From Xenococcaceae cyanobacterium MO_167.B27 (GTDB lineage Bacteria > Cyanobacteriota > Cyanobacteriia > Cyanobacteriales > Xenococcaceae), in the NCBI GenBank assembly GCA_030065935.1, contig JASJCP010000050.1, positions 1 through 41,360 on the forward strand: a stretch of 41,360 nucleotides of DNA, given 5' to 3'. The notes beneath the pieces were generated by a model, which was not told the DNA's origin, searched no databases, and worked only from the letters and a program-made list of their open reading frames with translations. The position numbers and the translations under genes are program-made. This document shows, piece by piece, positions 8,428 to 17,341 of this stretch (within the stretch, counting starts at the first letter, position 1; every line of letters starts with the position of its first letter).

Positions 8428-9790
8428 TTAACCAAACAAAAAGATAAACTAAGCTTAAAATCCCCCCCAGCTTAAACCATGTAGAAGCATCTATATAGCC
8501 AGCACCATAATATATAGGTGCTTCTGCTGTTGCATAATGAGTTAAACATCCTGATAAATTCACCAGAAAAGCCAGAGACAAAGCAGCATACATCGGTGGT
8601 GTACCCAGAGAAATAGCTACTGATAAAAACGCTGGATACATTGCACCAGCCCGAGCAGCTTTACTAGCAAAAAAGTAATTGCCATAAAAATAGGCTATTC
8701 CCAATAAAACAAAAGCCCATTGCCAAGACAAGCCTTGAATCAAATCTCCCAAAGCCTGAGTCAACCAAGGGATAAAGCCAAGTCGATCTAGAAAAGTTGC
8801 CATCATCAGCAAGGTAGAAAACCAGATAAAAATATCCCAAGTTTTTCGCTCCTCAACCACATCACTCCAAGTCAATACTCTGGTGCTTAGTAGTAAGGCT
8901 ACTCCCATCAAAGCCGTTGTAGCACTTTTGATACCACCTAACTGATTACCAAAACACCACAGAAACAGCAAAATCAAAATTGTAATTACCATGAGCCATT
9001 CTTGCTGGCTTACATTTCCCATATAAGCTAACTGTTTCCTTGCTATGTAGGGAGCTTCGGGAGTGTGTTTAATTTCTGGGGGGAAAAAAAGATAAACAAT
9101 TAGAGGCATCATTAACAAACTGGTGACTCCTGGGACTAAAGCAGCTAAAGCCCAAGTAGCCCAATCAATTTTAAGCCCCATGTCTCTTGCCAACTGTGCC
9201 ATCAGAGGATTACCTACCATAGCAGTAAGGAACATAGCAGTAGTAATTTGAGTTCCTTGATAAGCCGTCGCCATCAGAAAGCTCCCAATTCTTTGGCTTG
9301 TTCCATCGTAGGATTCACTCTTATAGACTGTGGCTAGAGACTTGACTAGAGGAAATATTACCCCTCCTGCTCTAGCACTACCACTGGGCATTGCTGGTGA
9401 TAACATCAAGTCTGTAGCCAACAAACCATAACTCAGAAGTAGAGTATTTCCACCCCACATAGACATAAAATAGTAGGCGATTCTCATAGCTAAACCAGTC
9501 TTGATAATAGCTCTGGCAATTAAGAACGAACTACAGGTTAACCAAGAAGTAGTATGGCTAAACCCACTTAATCCTTCTTCAATAGTGAGAGTATTAGACA
9601 AAACAATAACTACAATAGCTATTATGGCGATCGTACCTTGAGTCATAGGTTTAGTGACAAAACCTACAACTGTTGCCAAAAAAATCGCGAATAATTGCCA
9701 TGCTGATGGTTCAACTCCCACAGGAGGAGGTAGAAACCAGATAATAACTCCTAATGATATTGGTAGAACAAAAGATATTAACTGACGCAC
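8387..9790 (-). CDS. DASS-family anion:Na+ symporter (dicarboxylate/2-oxoglutarate translocator-like)
   Basis: A 467-residue integral membrane protein with about 12 hydrophobic segments. The segment LSPAMPSGSARAGGVIFPLV is the hallmark of the DASS/SLC13 family and resembles the plastid 2-oxoglutarate/malate translocator DiT1. The second conserved half includes YFFASKAARAGAMYPAFLSVA and ends with LTHYATAEAPIYYGAGY. Transport of di- or tricarboxylates such as malate, 2-oxoglutarate or citrate across the plasma membrane, driven by sodium, is expected from the family. The start codon is GTG at 9790; no better ATG exists before the first membrane segment. It overlaps the convergent binding-protein gene by 41 bases. 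An upstream perfect hairpin (9825-9856) separates it from the preceding minus-strand gene. Confidence 0.88.
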   Translation of the reverse strand: MRQLISFVLPISLGVIIWFLPPPVGVEPSAWQLFAIFLATVVGFVTKPMTQGTIAIIAIVVIVLSNTLTIEEGLSGFSHTTSWLTCSSFLIARAIIKTGLAMRIAYYFMSMWGGNTLLLSYGLLATDLMLSPAMPSGSARAGGVIFPLVKSLATVYKSESYDGTSQRIGSFLMATAYQGTQITTAMFLTAMVGNPLMAQLARDMGLKIDWATWALAALVPGVTSLLMMPLIVYLFFPPEIKHTPEAPYIARKQLAYMGNVSQQEWLMVITILILLFLWCFGNQLGGIKSATTALMGVALLLSTRVLTWSDVVEERKTWDIFIWFSTLLMMATFLDRLGFIPWLTQALGDLIQGLSWQWAFVLLGIAYFYGNYFFASKAARAGAMYPAFLSVAISLGTPPMYAALSLAFLVNLSGCLTHYATAEAPIYYGAGYIDASTWFKLGGILSLVYLFVWLIIGGFWWRLLGLI

Positions 9791-9824
9791 TTTTAATGGT
9801 TTTTATTTTTTATGAAATTAACTA

Positions 9825-9856
9825 CTGTATCCACAATTCATCAATTGTGGATACAG
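9825..9856 (-). terminator. Perfect 14-bp hairpin between two minus-strand genes
   Basis: CTGTATCCACAATT (9825-9838) pairs perfectly with AATTGTGGATACAG (9843-9856) around the loop CATC. It follows the stop codon of the ketopantoate-reductase-like gene by 15 bases. No strong T-run follows on the minus strand, so it may be a transcript-end stabiliser or attenuator and not a classical intrinsic terminator. Confidence 0.55.
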
Positions 9857-9871
9857 GTGATACTAACAGTC

Positions 9872-11083
9872 TTAATATTTAATGGCAGATAAATTTACTT
9901 GCATCAAATGATTGAAAACATGGGGTATCTGCACCTTGTCAAAAACACTACTTTGACAGAGTTCCTGAGTCAATATGCAATAGCCAGAAGAATTATCAAA
10001 CGTGAGAATATGAGACTTGCCGTTAGCAGCTTTGAGAGTATAAATTTGACCTAATTCCAGCAATACCCCCAAACTAGAGAGAGTGGGTACAGCAAAGTTG
10101 GCAATTTTCGCCATTTCTACTGGTGCAGTAATCAGGCTAATTTCTCCTGCTCGATGGTTCGAGAAATCTTGAGCTAAAGAGGGTAGGTGACTTTGACTAC
10201 CTGGTTCTTGGATATAAGAGTAAATTTTGGTTTCCGAGGGCAAATCCTGAGATTTAATGCCATAAAGCTGAAATACTTGGTTGATTTCTCCCAGAATTGT
10301 TTTAATTAGCTGATTTGTATAAGTATTAGCTGTTAAATCTGCAATCACTCTACCTGTTAGAGCAGAAAGAACATTAGTCGTCGCGTTAATCGCTAGTTTA
10401 TTACAAACCTCAGTTCTGATTTCAGTTGTGTAAGTAGCTGATACACCATGTTCAGAAAAAATTTGACACAATTGTTTAACTATAGTTTGTTGCTCAGAAT
10501 TAGCCTTGCTCTTAGTTAACCCAATAATTAGTTTCGGTGATTTCTTAACTTGAATATAGCCTTCTGGAGTTTTGTGACAAGGAGCTTTAACCACACAGCC
10601 TACTAAAATGCGATCGCCCAAAGTTCGGAGAATCTTACCTTCTGAATCTACACTATCTAAGTAACGACGAGAACCAAGATTTTCTAACAAACTTTTGTTG
10701 AGGGATGCTAAATAAAATTCGTCATCAAACCACCAATAAGGAATACCATTCTGAGCATGAATTATCAAAGTATCTTGAGTGGAATGATCTTTAATATAAG
10801 AGGCAACTTTTGCTAAATCATTGCTTTTGAGAGCAACAATAATTAAGTCAAATTTTTCAGCTAAATATGTTTCTGTATCAATAAAACATACTTGTGATTG
10901 TAATGGTGAAATACAGAATCTTTCACCTGTAGAATAAGAGATTGTTAAGCCTCGACCTTCGATTTGCTTTGTATAACTGCTTCTAGGTCTTCCTGCAAAA
11001 GTTACCCTTAAACCAGCTTTAATTAAAGATGCACCCATCAAAGTGCCAACAGAACCAGCACCGATAACCAATATATTATTCAT
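9872..11083 (-). CDS. 2-dehydropantoate 2-reductase (PanE/ApbA) family protein, long form
   Basis: The NAD(P)-binding motif VIGAGSVGTLMGASL begins at residue 5, as in ketopantoate reductase, and the ApbA N-terminal domain continues through DLIIVALKSNDLAKV and HAQNGI. The ApbA C-terminal helical domain is seen in EVCNKLAINATTNVLSALTG, where Lys and Asn are the conserved catalytic-region residues. At 403 residues it is about 100 longer than typical PanE, with an insertion around 110-190 and a longer C-terminus, so it may act on another 2-oxo acid or be a paralogue. The family reduces ketopantoate to pantoate for coenzyme A synthesis in the cytoplasm. Pho-box-like repeats lie 108-137 bases upstream of its start on its own strand. 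Confidence 0.8.
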   Translation of the reverse strand: MNNILVIGAGSVGTLMGASLIKAGLRVTFAGRPRSSYTKQIEGRGLTISYSTGERFCISPLQSQVCFIDTETYLAEKFDLIIVALKSNDLAKVASYIKDHSTQDTLIIHAQNGIPYWWFDDEFYLASLNKSLLENLGSRRYLDSVDSEGKILRTLGDRILVGCVVKAPCHKTPEGYIQVKKSPKLIIGLTKSKANSEQQTIVKQLCQIFSEHGVSATYTTEIRTEVCNKLAINATTNVLSALTGRVIADLTANTYTNQLIKTILGEINQVFQLYGIKSQDLPSETKIYSYIQEPGSQSHLPSLAQDFSNHRAGEISLITAPVEMAKIANFAVPTLSSLGVLLELGQIYTLKAANGKSHILTFDNSSGYCILTQELCQSSVFDKVQIPHVFNHLMQVNLSAIKY

Positions 11084-11190
11084 AAAACATCAGGCTATTA
11101 TCTATTTATTTATGGTAAGAATTGCCAAATTCACGTAAGCTAATTAGCTTACTCAAAATATTTAGAATGCTCGTTCATCCTAAAACACAA

Positions 11191-11220
11191 AAATTAAGGT
11201 GATGTTAAGCTTAATTTAAG
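11191..11220 (-). promoter_or_regulatory. Pho-box-like triple direct repeat upstream of the PanE-like gene
   Basis: Three 8-base units with a TTAAG end lie at exact 11-base spacing: AAATTAAG (11191-11198), ATGTTAAG (11202-11209) and AATTTAAG (11213-11220). On the minus strand they read CTTAAATT, CTTAACAT and CTTAATTT in the direction of the 9872-11083 gene. This fits the general plan of cyanobacterial Pho boxes (CTTAACCT repeats every 11 bases), although the last bases of each unit deviate. Confidence 0.42.
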
Positions 11221-11291
11221 AACTTTAAATATAATTAATAAAAATATAGAAAATAATCTATATTTTGTAAGATCAATTATCAAAAAATCTC

Positions 11292-11345
11292 TCTCAAGTC
11301 CTCTTGAGAGGACTTGAGATATTAGCCAAGAAATTTTTTTCTTGG
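11292..11345. repeat. Double-hairpin repeat, copy A
   Basis: First hairpin: 13-bp perfect stem TCTCAAGTCCTCT (11292-11304) / AGAGGACTTGAGA (11307-11319) with loop TG. Second hairpin: CCAAGAAA (11326-11333) / TTTCTTGG (11338-11345) with loop TTTT, followed by TGGAT. The same two-hairpin plan recurs at 17905-17954. It sits just after the stop of the DICT kinase gene, where it could serve as a transcript end. Confidence 0.75.
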
Positions 11346-11351
11346 TGGATA

Positions 11352-13331
11352 TTAAGACTCAATGGGAATAGTAAAGTGAAACTCGCTACCTCGATTTTTC
11401 CCCTCACTAATAGCCCAGATTTGTCCCCCCATACCATTAATAATCTGACGACAGATAACTAGTCCCAAACCAACTCCACTTACTGTGCGTCGTAAATAAC
11501 TTTCTGACTGGGAAAAACGGTCAAAAATAATTTCAAGTTGACTAGCTTCAATTCCTCGCCCCGTATCAGCAACAATTACTTCTAGCATTGGTTTGATAAC
11601 ACCATTTGCCGTAACTTTCCCTTTTACATTCTGTATCCTAGCTGTAATCAATACCTCTCCATCAGCAGAAGTAAACTTACAAGCATTATCCAGCAGTTTA
11701 TACAACACTTCCACCAGTCCTTCCACATCAGCCAACACAGAAGGTAACTGATGAGACAATTGCACCTTAATTTCTGGTATGGCTGTAATTTGGGAATTCC
11801 CTTGAATTCGGGAGAGAGCTAGATCGAGAGCGTATTCAATTTGAAGTAACTCTATATTACGGTAGGCTTTTCCTGCTTCCAATTGAGATAAAGTCAAAAA
11901 ATCTTGAATAAGTTGACCCAATCGTTCGCTATCAGATAACGCCGTATCTAACATAGAATCCCGTAATTCTCTAGGCATATCTGGTTCATCAGCCAAACTT
12001 TCCAGACAAATGCGAATTGTTGATAAGGGTGTGCGTAACTCATGTCCTACCACAGCAATTAAATTATTTTGGATTCGTTCTATTGCTGCTAACTGCTGAT
12101 TTAAGTCTGCTAAATTGTTATAAGCACTAGCTTGGGTTAAAGCAACTCCCGCACTACTAGCCACTGCTTCTACTAAAGCTACATCTTCAGACTGCCATTG
12201 AAATTGTCCTGTTCCGCCATAATGTAATTCCAAAACACCCAAAAGAGTTTCCTGATAGCGAATGGAAACCATTAACCAAGAATCAATAGCAGCCCGTTTA
12301 ATTTTTTCTTTTAAAATCGGATTTTCTTGTAAATAGACATTGTTAGCAACATCATTAATAACCAGTGCGGAATCTTGAGTTTGAGCAACAAGAAATATAG
12401 GATTATCCACCACTGACCATTGTTGACCCAATAATGACGGCATTCGTGAAGGTACAAACTCATATTCTATTGTCACCTTAGTATCATCAGGATTAATACG
12501 GTATAAAAGACAACGACACTGGGAAAAAATTTTACCTAATTCCCGTACTGTAATTTTAAGTATTTCCTGGGGGTTAAGAGAATGACGCTGTGCTTGGGCT
12601 ATCTTATTAATTAAATGTTCTTTGCGTTCCGCTACCGCAATTGTTCTATAAGCTTTGAGTAATTTATATTGACCAGCCTGAAGATAAGTAACTAAACGTT
12701 GAGTGAAAATACCAATATCAATAGACTGACTTGCTAGTAATAAAGGTTTACTAGGTAATTTTGTAGTTAAATTATAAAATTGTCTTGCTTGTTCCAGCTT
12801 TTCTGCTAATTCAGGACGATAACCTTGGATTCTGCCCAATAACCAGTCAGCAGCACTTCTAGTAATATTACGGTCAAAAGTCCAAAACCCCTCAAATCTT
12901 TTTCCTTGTTCTATGGGGATTCTCATCTCTCTTAATTCATTTAGAGAAAGCTTTTCCTGACCCACCAAACAAGCAGTATATTGCTCTCCGATAATTACCA
13001 GACATTTCTCTCCAGCTAAAATATCTGCTATTTCTAAGGGAATAGTCTCATAACCAGAGTTAACTACAGCGAAACCAGATTCCGCATCTGGTACTGCTAG
13101 CACATAAACTTGGTCTGTTTTTTGAGCAATACGAGAGAAGCGACGTTCTTGTGAGCGGAAAAAACGCTCCTGTTGAAAATTAGCGATGACTAAAGGAAGA
13201 TCATCATTTACCAACACCAAATCTTCCATCGCACGAGCTAGGGCAAGTAAAGAAGATTTGAAGTATATTTGGGGACGAACACTAGAATACTCTGTGACTA
13301 AGTCCCGCATTAGAGAACTAGTCAAGGTCAT
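11352..13331 (-). CDS. DICT-GAF sensor histidine kinase
   Basis: A 659-residue cytoplasmic sensor kinase with no obvious membrane segment. Residues about 1-200 match the DICT domain (found with diguanylate cyclases and two-component proteins in cyanobacteria), including LPLVIANFQQERFF and RFEGFWTFDRNITRSAADWL. A GAF domain follows at about 250-400. The HisKA dimerisation domain carries the phospho-acceptor His430 in VVGHELRTPLSTI. The HATPase_c domain has the N box LLDNACKF (about 547-554), G1 DTGRGI (589-594), an F box (IFDRFSQ) and G2 GVGLGL (619-624). All catalytic boxes are intact. No response regulator is adjacent, so the partner is elsewhere. The signal is unknown; DICT and GAF often sense light or small ligands, but no chromophore cysteine motif is evident. 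Confidence 0.9.
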   Translation of the reverse strand: MTLTSSLMRDLVTEYSSVRPQIYFKSSLLALARAMEDLVLVNDDLPLVIANFQQERFFRSQERRFSRIAQKTDQVYVLAVPDAESGFAVVNSGYETIPLEIADILAGEKCLVIIGEQYTACLVGQEKLSLNELREMRIPIEQGKRFEGFWTFDRNITRSAADWLLGRIQGYRPELAEKLEQARQFYNLTTKLPSKPLLLASQSIDIGIFTQRLVTYLQAGQYKLLKAYRTIAVAERKEHLINKIAQAQRHSLNPQEILKITVRELGKIFSQCRCLLYRINPDDTKVTIEYEFVPSRMPSLLGQQWSVVDNPIFLVAQTQDSALVINDVANNVYLQENPILKEKIKRAAIDSWLMVSIRYQETLLGVLELHYGGTGQFQWQSEDVALVEAVASSAGVALTQASAYNNLADLNQQLAAIERIQNNLIAVVGHELRTPLSTIRICLESLADEPDMPRELRDSMLDTALSDSERLGQLIQDFLTLSQLEAGKAYRNIELLQIEYALDLALSRIQGNSQITAIPEIKVQLSHQLPSVLADVEGLVEVLYKLLDNACKFTSADGEVLITARIQNVKGKVTANGVIKPMLEVIVADTGRGIEASQLEIIFDRFSQSESYLRRTVSGVGLGLVICRQIINGMGGQIWAISEGKNRGSEFHFTIPIES

Positions 13332-13425
13332 TGTTGCCCCTCACCACAATAAAATAAGTCCCAGTCTAGTTGAACTGGCAAGAAAGCTCTGATTTGCGCC
13401 ATAAAGTCGAGACTAGAGAATTTTG

Positions 13426-14034
13426 TTACTTAACCGATCGCCCCCCGATATTATTTACCTTATTACGAATTAGGGCGATTTTACTCACTTCTATCTTCGG
13501 TAAAATAGTATGACCTAAATCTACTCCCTCTAAAATTGTCCCTTCTAGGTTGGTATTACTCAGGTCAGTTCCAGCTAAACAAGCTCCCGTCAGAACAGCA
13601 TTACTCAGATTAGCTTCCTTCAAATTCGCTGAACGCAAGTCAGCATAGCTCAAGTTAGCTCCTGATAAATCAGCACCTTGTAAATCTGCTTCTTTTAAGC
13701 AAATTAACCGCATATCTGCATCAATAAAAAGAGACTTGTGTAAAATAGCTCCAGAGAAATTAGCCCGAATTAGCATTGCTTCACTCAGTTGCGCGGAAAT
13801 TAAACTGGCTCGCTGAAAATCTGTCTGCCAAAGAGTTGCTCCAGTAAGATTACTCTCACTTAAATTGCCTCTTCGTAAAACAGCACGACTAAGATTAATT
13901 TCAGCCAAATTAGCTCGCCATAATTTTATTTCAGTTAAGTTTACCTCGCTCAAATAAGCTTGTTGGAGGTTAACTCTACTGAAATCGCGCTCTCCCAAAC
14001 TGTAAAGCTTGAGAAGTTGGGAAGCATCAATCAT
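13426..14034 (-). CDS. Pentapeptide-repeat protein
   Basis: From the preferred ATG at 14034 the protein has 202 residues: MIDASQLLKLYSLGERDFSRVNL, then about 30 pentapeptides of the A(D/N)LxX kind (for example LSGANLSYADLRSANLKEANL) up to about residue 180. An upstream ATG at 14070 would add 12 residues, but family members usually begin with the LLxxYxxGERDF segment, so the shorter form is chosen. The repeats fold into a right-handed quadrilateral beta-helix. Some family members bind gyrase or other proteins, but most in cyanobacteria have no known role. The gene precedes the DICT kinase gene on the same strand with a gap of about 95 bases, so co-transcription is possible. Confidence 0.85.
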   Translation of the reverse strand: MIDASQLLKLYSLGERDFSRVNLQQAYLSEVNLTEIKLWRANLAEINLSRAVLRRGNLSESNLTGATLWQTDFQRASLISAQLSEAMLIRANFSGAILHKSLFIDADMRLICLKEADLQGADLSGANLSYADLRSANLKEANLSNAVLTGACLAGTDLSNTNLEGTILEGVDLGHTILPKIEVSKIALIRNKVNNIGGRSVK

Positions 14035-14315
14035 TTTGGTTCTGTGTTTATGTGGCTGTATATAAAACATTTAATCTCAAGCTAGTACGCTTAAATGGCT
14101 GAAAAATAAAGCTTAAGCAAGATTTAACTTTGTTGGGTCAGAAGTCCCTCAATTTTAAATATTAACTTTTGTTGACTTATCTCATAATTAAGATAACAAA
14201 TATCATAAATTTTTGTTAAATAAACTTGACAATAAATACAAAATCTAAATCAAAATGGCTATCCACTTAAGGGGAGACTGGGGAGTAGCTTTTTAGCAAC
14301 CATCAACTATTGATA

Positions 14316-15590
14316 TTATTTTGTAGTGGGAGCAAAAACAGTTAAACCCTTGGGAATAGAACAAATTTCTAAAGGAGTAGTTCCGATAATTTCCCCATCC
14401 AAGACTACTTTTTGAGGAGGGTTAGCAGTGATAGCAATTTTGTTGCTCCGTATATGAACTACATTGTCTAATTCTGTATTGTTGCCAATTAAAGCTGCTT
14501 CTAGCATTCCCAACATCGAAACTACTGCTTGAAATTTGGTTTCGGCGGTAGCAATTGTAATATCGAGTAAACCGTCATCTGCGATTACTTCTCCTTTACC
14601 TTGCGCCAAGATAGAAGTTAGGGGAGCAGCATTAGCTACAGTAATTGCACCTGCTTGACAAGTTTGAGTTTTACCGTTGACAGTAATTTCCGCTTCAAAT
14701 AATTGGTGTTGATCTAATTGTTGCCAACCAGCTACTATATACGCCAGAGAACCCCAACGGTTTTTAGCTTCTCGATCCGCTTGGGCGATGGTTTCCGCTT
14801 CAAACCCGACTCCTGCTAGGAGAATTAGAGGTTTATCATTGCAACGAGCAGCGTCTATAACTCTGGTTTTACCAGCTAAAATAATTTCGCAAGCTTTCCT
14901 GATGGGGGTAATTTGTTGAGTAATACCCAATGCCATAGCAAAAGCATTAGCTGTACCTCTAGGGATAATTCCTAAAGGAATTTCTTTGCCAATAATTGCT
15001 CCTGCAACTGCGGATACTGTACCATCTCCTCCTGAAGCGATGATTATATCCGCTTTATCTGCAATAGCCTGTGCTGCTAATTCTTTGGGATCGGTTTCGG
15101 GGGTAGTTTGATGAACTTCTAGGTGTAAATGGGGTTCAAGGAGTTCCCGAATCAGTTTTAAATCTTGTTCTGCATTGCCCTTACCCGATACAGGATTAAA
15201 AATGAGATGAGCAGTAACACTATTAGCTAAACTAGTTGCTACCGCCGAGGCGGTAGCCAAATTGCTAGCCAGAGGCACATTCTGCACATTACAAATTCTG
15301 AGTAAAGCCTGAATATCAGGTTCATGGGGTTGTGCATAGAGAGGATCAATGAGAAAGATTACTGCAACAACATTTCCTGCAACTACCTCCGCAGCAATTT
15401 GAGCATCTCCCCCTAAAGGACCTGACTCCATTCGTTCTACTATTAAATCAGTTGCAGCCTGAATCTTTTGTCCTGTAGTTCCTGTAGCGATAAGACGATA
15501 GCGAGATAATACAGGTTGATGACGGAGGCTGAATTCTACAATCTGGTCTTTTTGGCGATCATGAGCGATCAAAGCAATAGTACGAGCCAT
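14316..15590 (-). CDS. Methylglyoxal synthase fused to a diacylglycerol-kinase-like lipid kinase
   Basis: Two enzymes in one chain of 424 residues. Residues 1-125 match methylglyoxal synthase (dihydroxyacetone phosphate to methylglyoxal and phosphate): IALIAHDRQK with His10 and Asp11, GPLGGD with catalytic Asp62, and DPLYAQPHEPD with Asp82, His89 and Asp92, all equivalent to residues of the E. coli MgsA site. Residues 126-420 match the DAGK/YegS family: NPVSGKG at 132-138, GGDGT at 187-191 and GIIPRGTANAFA at 207-218. The lipid kinase would phosphorylate diacylglycerol or a related lipid. The ATG at 15590 is preferred to an in-frame TTG at 15602. The join at about 125 is continuous and in frame with no sign of error. 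I believe similar fusions occur in other cyanobacteria, but I cannot verify it here. Confidence 0.86.
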   Translation of the reverse strand: MARTIALIAHDRQKDQIVEFSLRHQPVLSRYRLIATGTTGQKIQAATDLIVERMESGPLGGDAQIAAEVVAGNVVAVIFLIDPLYAQPHEPDIQALLRICNVQNVPLASNLATASAVATSLANSVTAHLIFNPVSGKGNAEQDLKLIRELLEPHLHLEVHQTTPETDPKELAAQAIADKADIIIASGGDGTVSAVAGAIIGKEIPLGIIPRGTANAFAMALGITQQITPIRKACEIILAGKTRVIDAARCNDKPLILLAGVGFEAETIAQADREAKNRWGSLAYIVAGWQQLDQHQLFEAEITVNGKTQTCQAGAITVANAAPLTSILAQGKGEVIADDGLLDITIATAETKFQAVVSMLGMLEAALIGNNTELDNVVHIRSNKIAITANPPQKVVLDGEIIGTTPLEICSIPKGLTVFAPTTK

Positions 15591-15875
15591 ATTATCTATC
15601 AACAGTCATTTGAGTAGCAATATCTTAATACTGATTTGAAAAAAGAATAGGATACAAAACTCTGTATCAGTAATCAATCAATTTCAGATGTCTTAGGGTG
15701 GTCAACAAGTTGATTTACTTCGGTTTTCCCGCCACCCATTCTCTATAACTCCCCATCCTGAATGCGTTAAGATTTACAATACCACTATTATCTAGCAGCA
15801 TATTAGGGTCTATTGGTTATTGTAATTCTCTGAAATTTTTAACCATTTAGCAAAAAACCATAAGTAACTCTTACT

Positions 15876-16562
15876 ATGAATTCACCAATCCAAGCCGTTC
15901 AAGCACCCTATAGAGGTGATTCTTCCTACCGCACTCCACCCCCAGATTTACCTTCACTCTTATTGAAGGAGCGTATTATTTATCTGGGACTTCCTTTAGT
16001 ATCTCCTGATGAATATAAGGATCAGATTGGGGTTGATGTAACTGAACTAATTGTTGCTCAACTACTATTTTTGCAGTTTGATGACCCTGAAAAACCCATT
16101 TATATGTACATCAACTCCACTGGAACATCTTGGTATGGCGGAGATTCCATTGGTTTTGAAACAGAAGCTTTTGCCATCTGTGACACCATGAACTATATCA
16201 AACCTCCAGTTCATACCATTTGTATTGGTCAGGCGATGGGTACTGCTGCGATGATTCTCTCTTCTGGAACAAAAGGTTTCCGCGCTAGTTTGCCCCATGC
16301 TACCATCATTCTGCATCAGGCTCGTCAAGGAGCGCAGGGTCAAGCTACAGATATTCAAATTCGTGCTAAAGAAGTTTTAGAAAATAAACGAGCCGTACTA
16401 GAAATACTTGCTAAAAATACGGGTCAGCCTATGGACAAACTCAGCAAGGATACTGACCGAATGCTGTATATGACTCCCCAAGATGCTAAAGAATACGGCT
16501 TAATTGATAAGGTTTTGGAAAGTTCCAAAGACTTACCAACTCCTGTTCCTGCACTCACTTAA
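15876..16562 (+). CDS. clpR: ClpR, inactive paralogue of the Clp protease subunit
   Basis: A 228-residue ClpP-fold protein that lacks the catalytic serine. In active ClpP the nucleophile sits in GLAASMGA; here the aligned segment is GQAMGTAAM, with Gly replacing Ser, while the region of the catalytic His (LPHATIILHQ) is kept. This is the signature of ClpR, which forms mixed ClpP3/ClpR heptamers that work with ClpC in cyanobacteria and plastids. The N-terminus is about 20 residues longer than in ClpP3, beginning MNSPIQAVQAPYRG. clpP3 starts 26 bases downstream on the same strand, the same order as Synechocystis slr0164-slr0165 from memory, so an operon is expected. Confidence 0.93.
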   Translation: MNSPIQAVQAPYRGDSSYRTPPPDLPSLLLKERIIYLGLPLVSPDEYKDQIGVDVTELIVAQLLFLQFDDPEKPIYMYINSTGTSWYGGDSIGFETEAFAICDTMNYIKPPVHTICIGQAMGTAAMILSSGTKGFRASLPHATIILHQARQGAQGQATDIQIRAKEVLENKRAVLEILAKNTGQPMDKLSKDTDRMLYMTPQDAKEYGLIDKVLESSKDLPTPVPALT

Positions 16563-16588
16563 CATTAACAATAAGGTAAAAATAGCTC

Positions 16589-17188
16589 ATGCCCATTGGT
16601 GTTCCAAAAGTTCCCTACCAAATGCCCGGTCAATCCTATAGTGACTGGATTAGTATTTACGATCGCCTATACCGTGAAAGAATTATTTTTCTAGGAAGGG
16701 GTGTCAATGATGGTATCGCTAACCAAATTATTGCCATCATGTTATACCTTGACTCTGAAGACTCCAGTAAACCGATATATCTCTACATCAACTCTCCTGG
16801 TGGCTCTGTAACTGCTGGTTTGGCAATCTACGACACAATGAGACACATTAAATCTGAAGTAGTAACTATTTGTGTGGGTTTAGCTGCTTCTATGGGAGCA
16901 TTCTTACTCGCTGGAGGTACTAAAGGTAAACGTTTGGCTCTACCCCATTCCCGTATTATGATTCACCAACCCCTAGGAGGAATTCAGGGACGTAGACAGG
17001 CGACTGATATCGAAATTGAAGCTAAAGAAATTCTCCGTATCCGCGCTCAACTCAATCAAATGTTGGCAGATAATACTGGTCAACCTATCGAGAAGATTGA
17101 AAAAGATACAGACCGCGATTATTTTATGTCCGCAGCAGAAGCTAAGGAATACGGTTTAATCGATCAAGTAATTGAAGACAAACACTAA
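16589..17188 (+). CDS. clpP3: ATP-dependent Clp protease proteolytic subunit ClpP3
   Basis: A 199-residue serine protease subunit with an intact active site: Ser in [11 protein letters not shown], His in [11 protein letters not shown], and the Asp-containing [10 protein letters not shown] segment. It would assemble with ClpR into the proteolytic core of the ClpC-dependent protease that removes misfolded or regulatory proteins in the cytoplasm. The start [15 protein letters not shown] is typical of the cyanobacterial ClpP3 group and shows no propeptide. It is the second gene of the clpR-clpP3 operon. The P3 assignment rests mainly on the adjacent clpR gene. Confidence 0.93.
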   Translation: MPIGVPKVPYQMPGQSYSDWISIYDRLYRERIIFLGRGVNDGIANQIIAIMLYLDSEDSSKPIYLYINSPGGSVTAGLAIYDTMRHIKSEVVTICVGLAASMGAFLLAGGTKGKRLALPHSRIMIHQPLGGIQGRRQATDIEIEAKEILRIRAQLNQMLADNTGQPIEKIEKDTDRDYFMSAAEAKEYGLIDQVIEDKH

Positions 17189-17283
17189 ACATTGCTGATT
17201 CTGCAACTATTGTTTGATTCTGATACTTCGTTCTCTAACAAGGAGATACTATTTTCTCTCTCCTAAAACATGAAAATACCAGA

Positions 17284-17310
17284 TGTAGGGTGGGCATTGC
17301 CCACCCTACA
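17284..17310. repeat. Perfect 12-bp palindromic repeat, terminator-like
   Basis: TGTAGGGTGGGC (17284-17295) pairs perfectly with GCCCACCCTACA (17299-17310) around ATT. From memory this sequence is a very common interspersed repeat of cyanobacterial genomes. Here it lies about 95 bases after clpP3 and about 30 bases before the 3' end of a decayed gene on the other strand. It may end both transcripts, although the following T-run is short (TTGTTT). Confidence 0.75.
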
Positions 17311-17341
17311 TTGTTTAAATGGTCATTTTTCGCGCCTCGGT

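Noticed and set aside
15876-16562. Active ClpP protease
   Set aside because: The nucleophile serine is replaced by glycine in GQAMGTAAM, so it is called ClpR.
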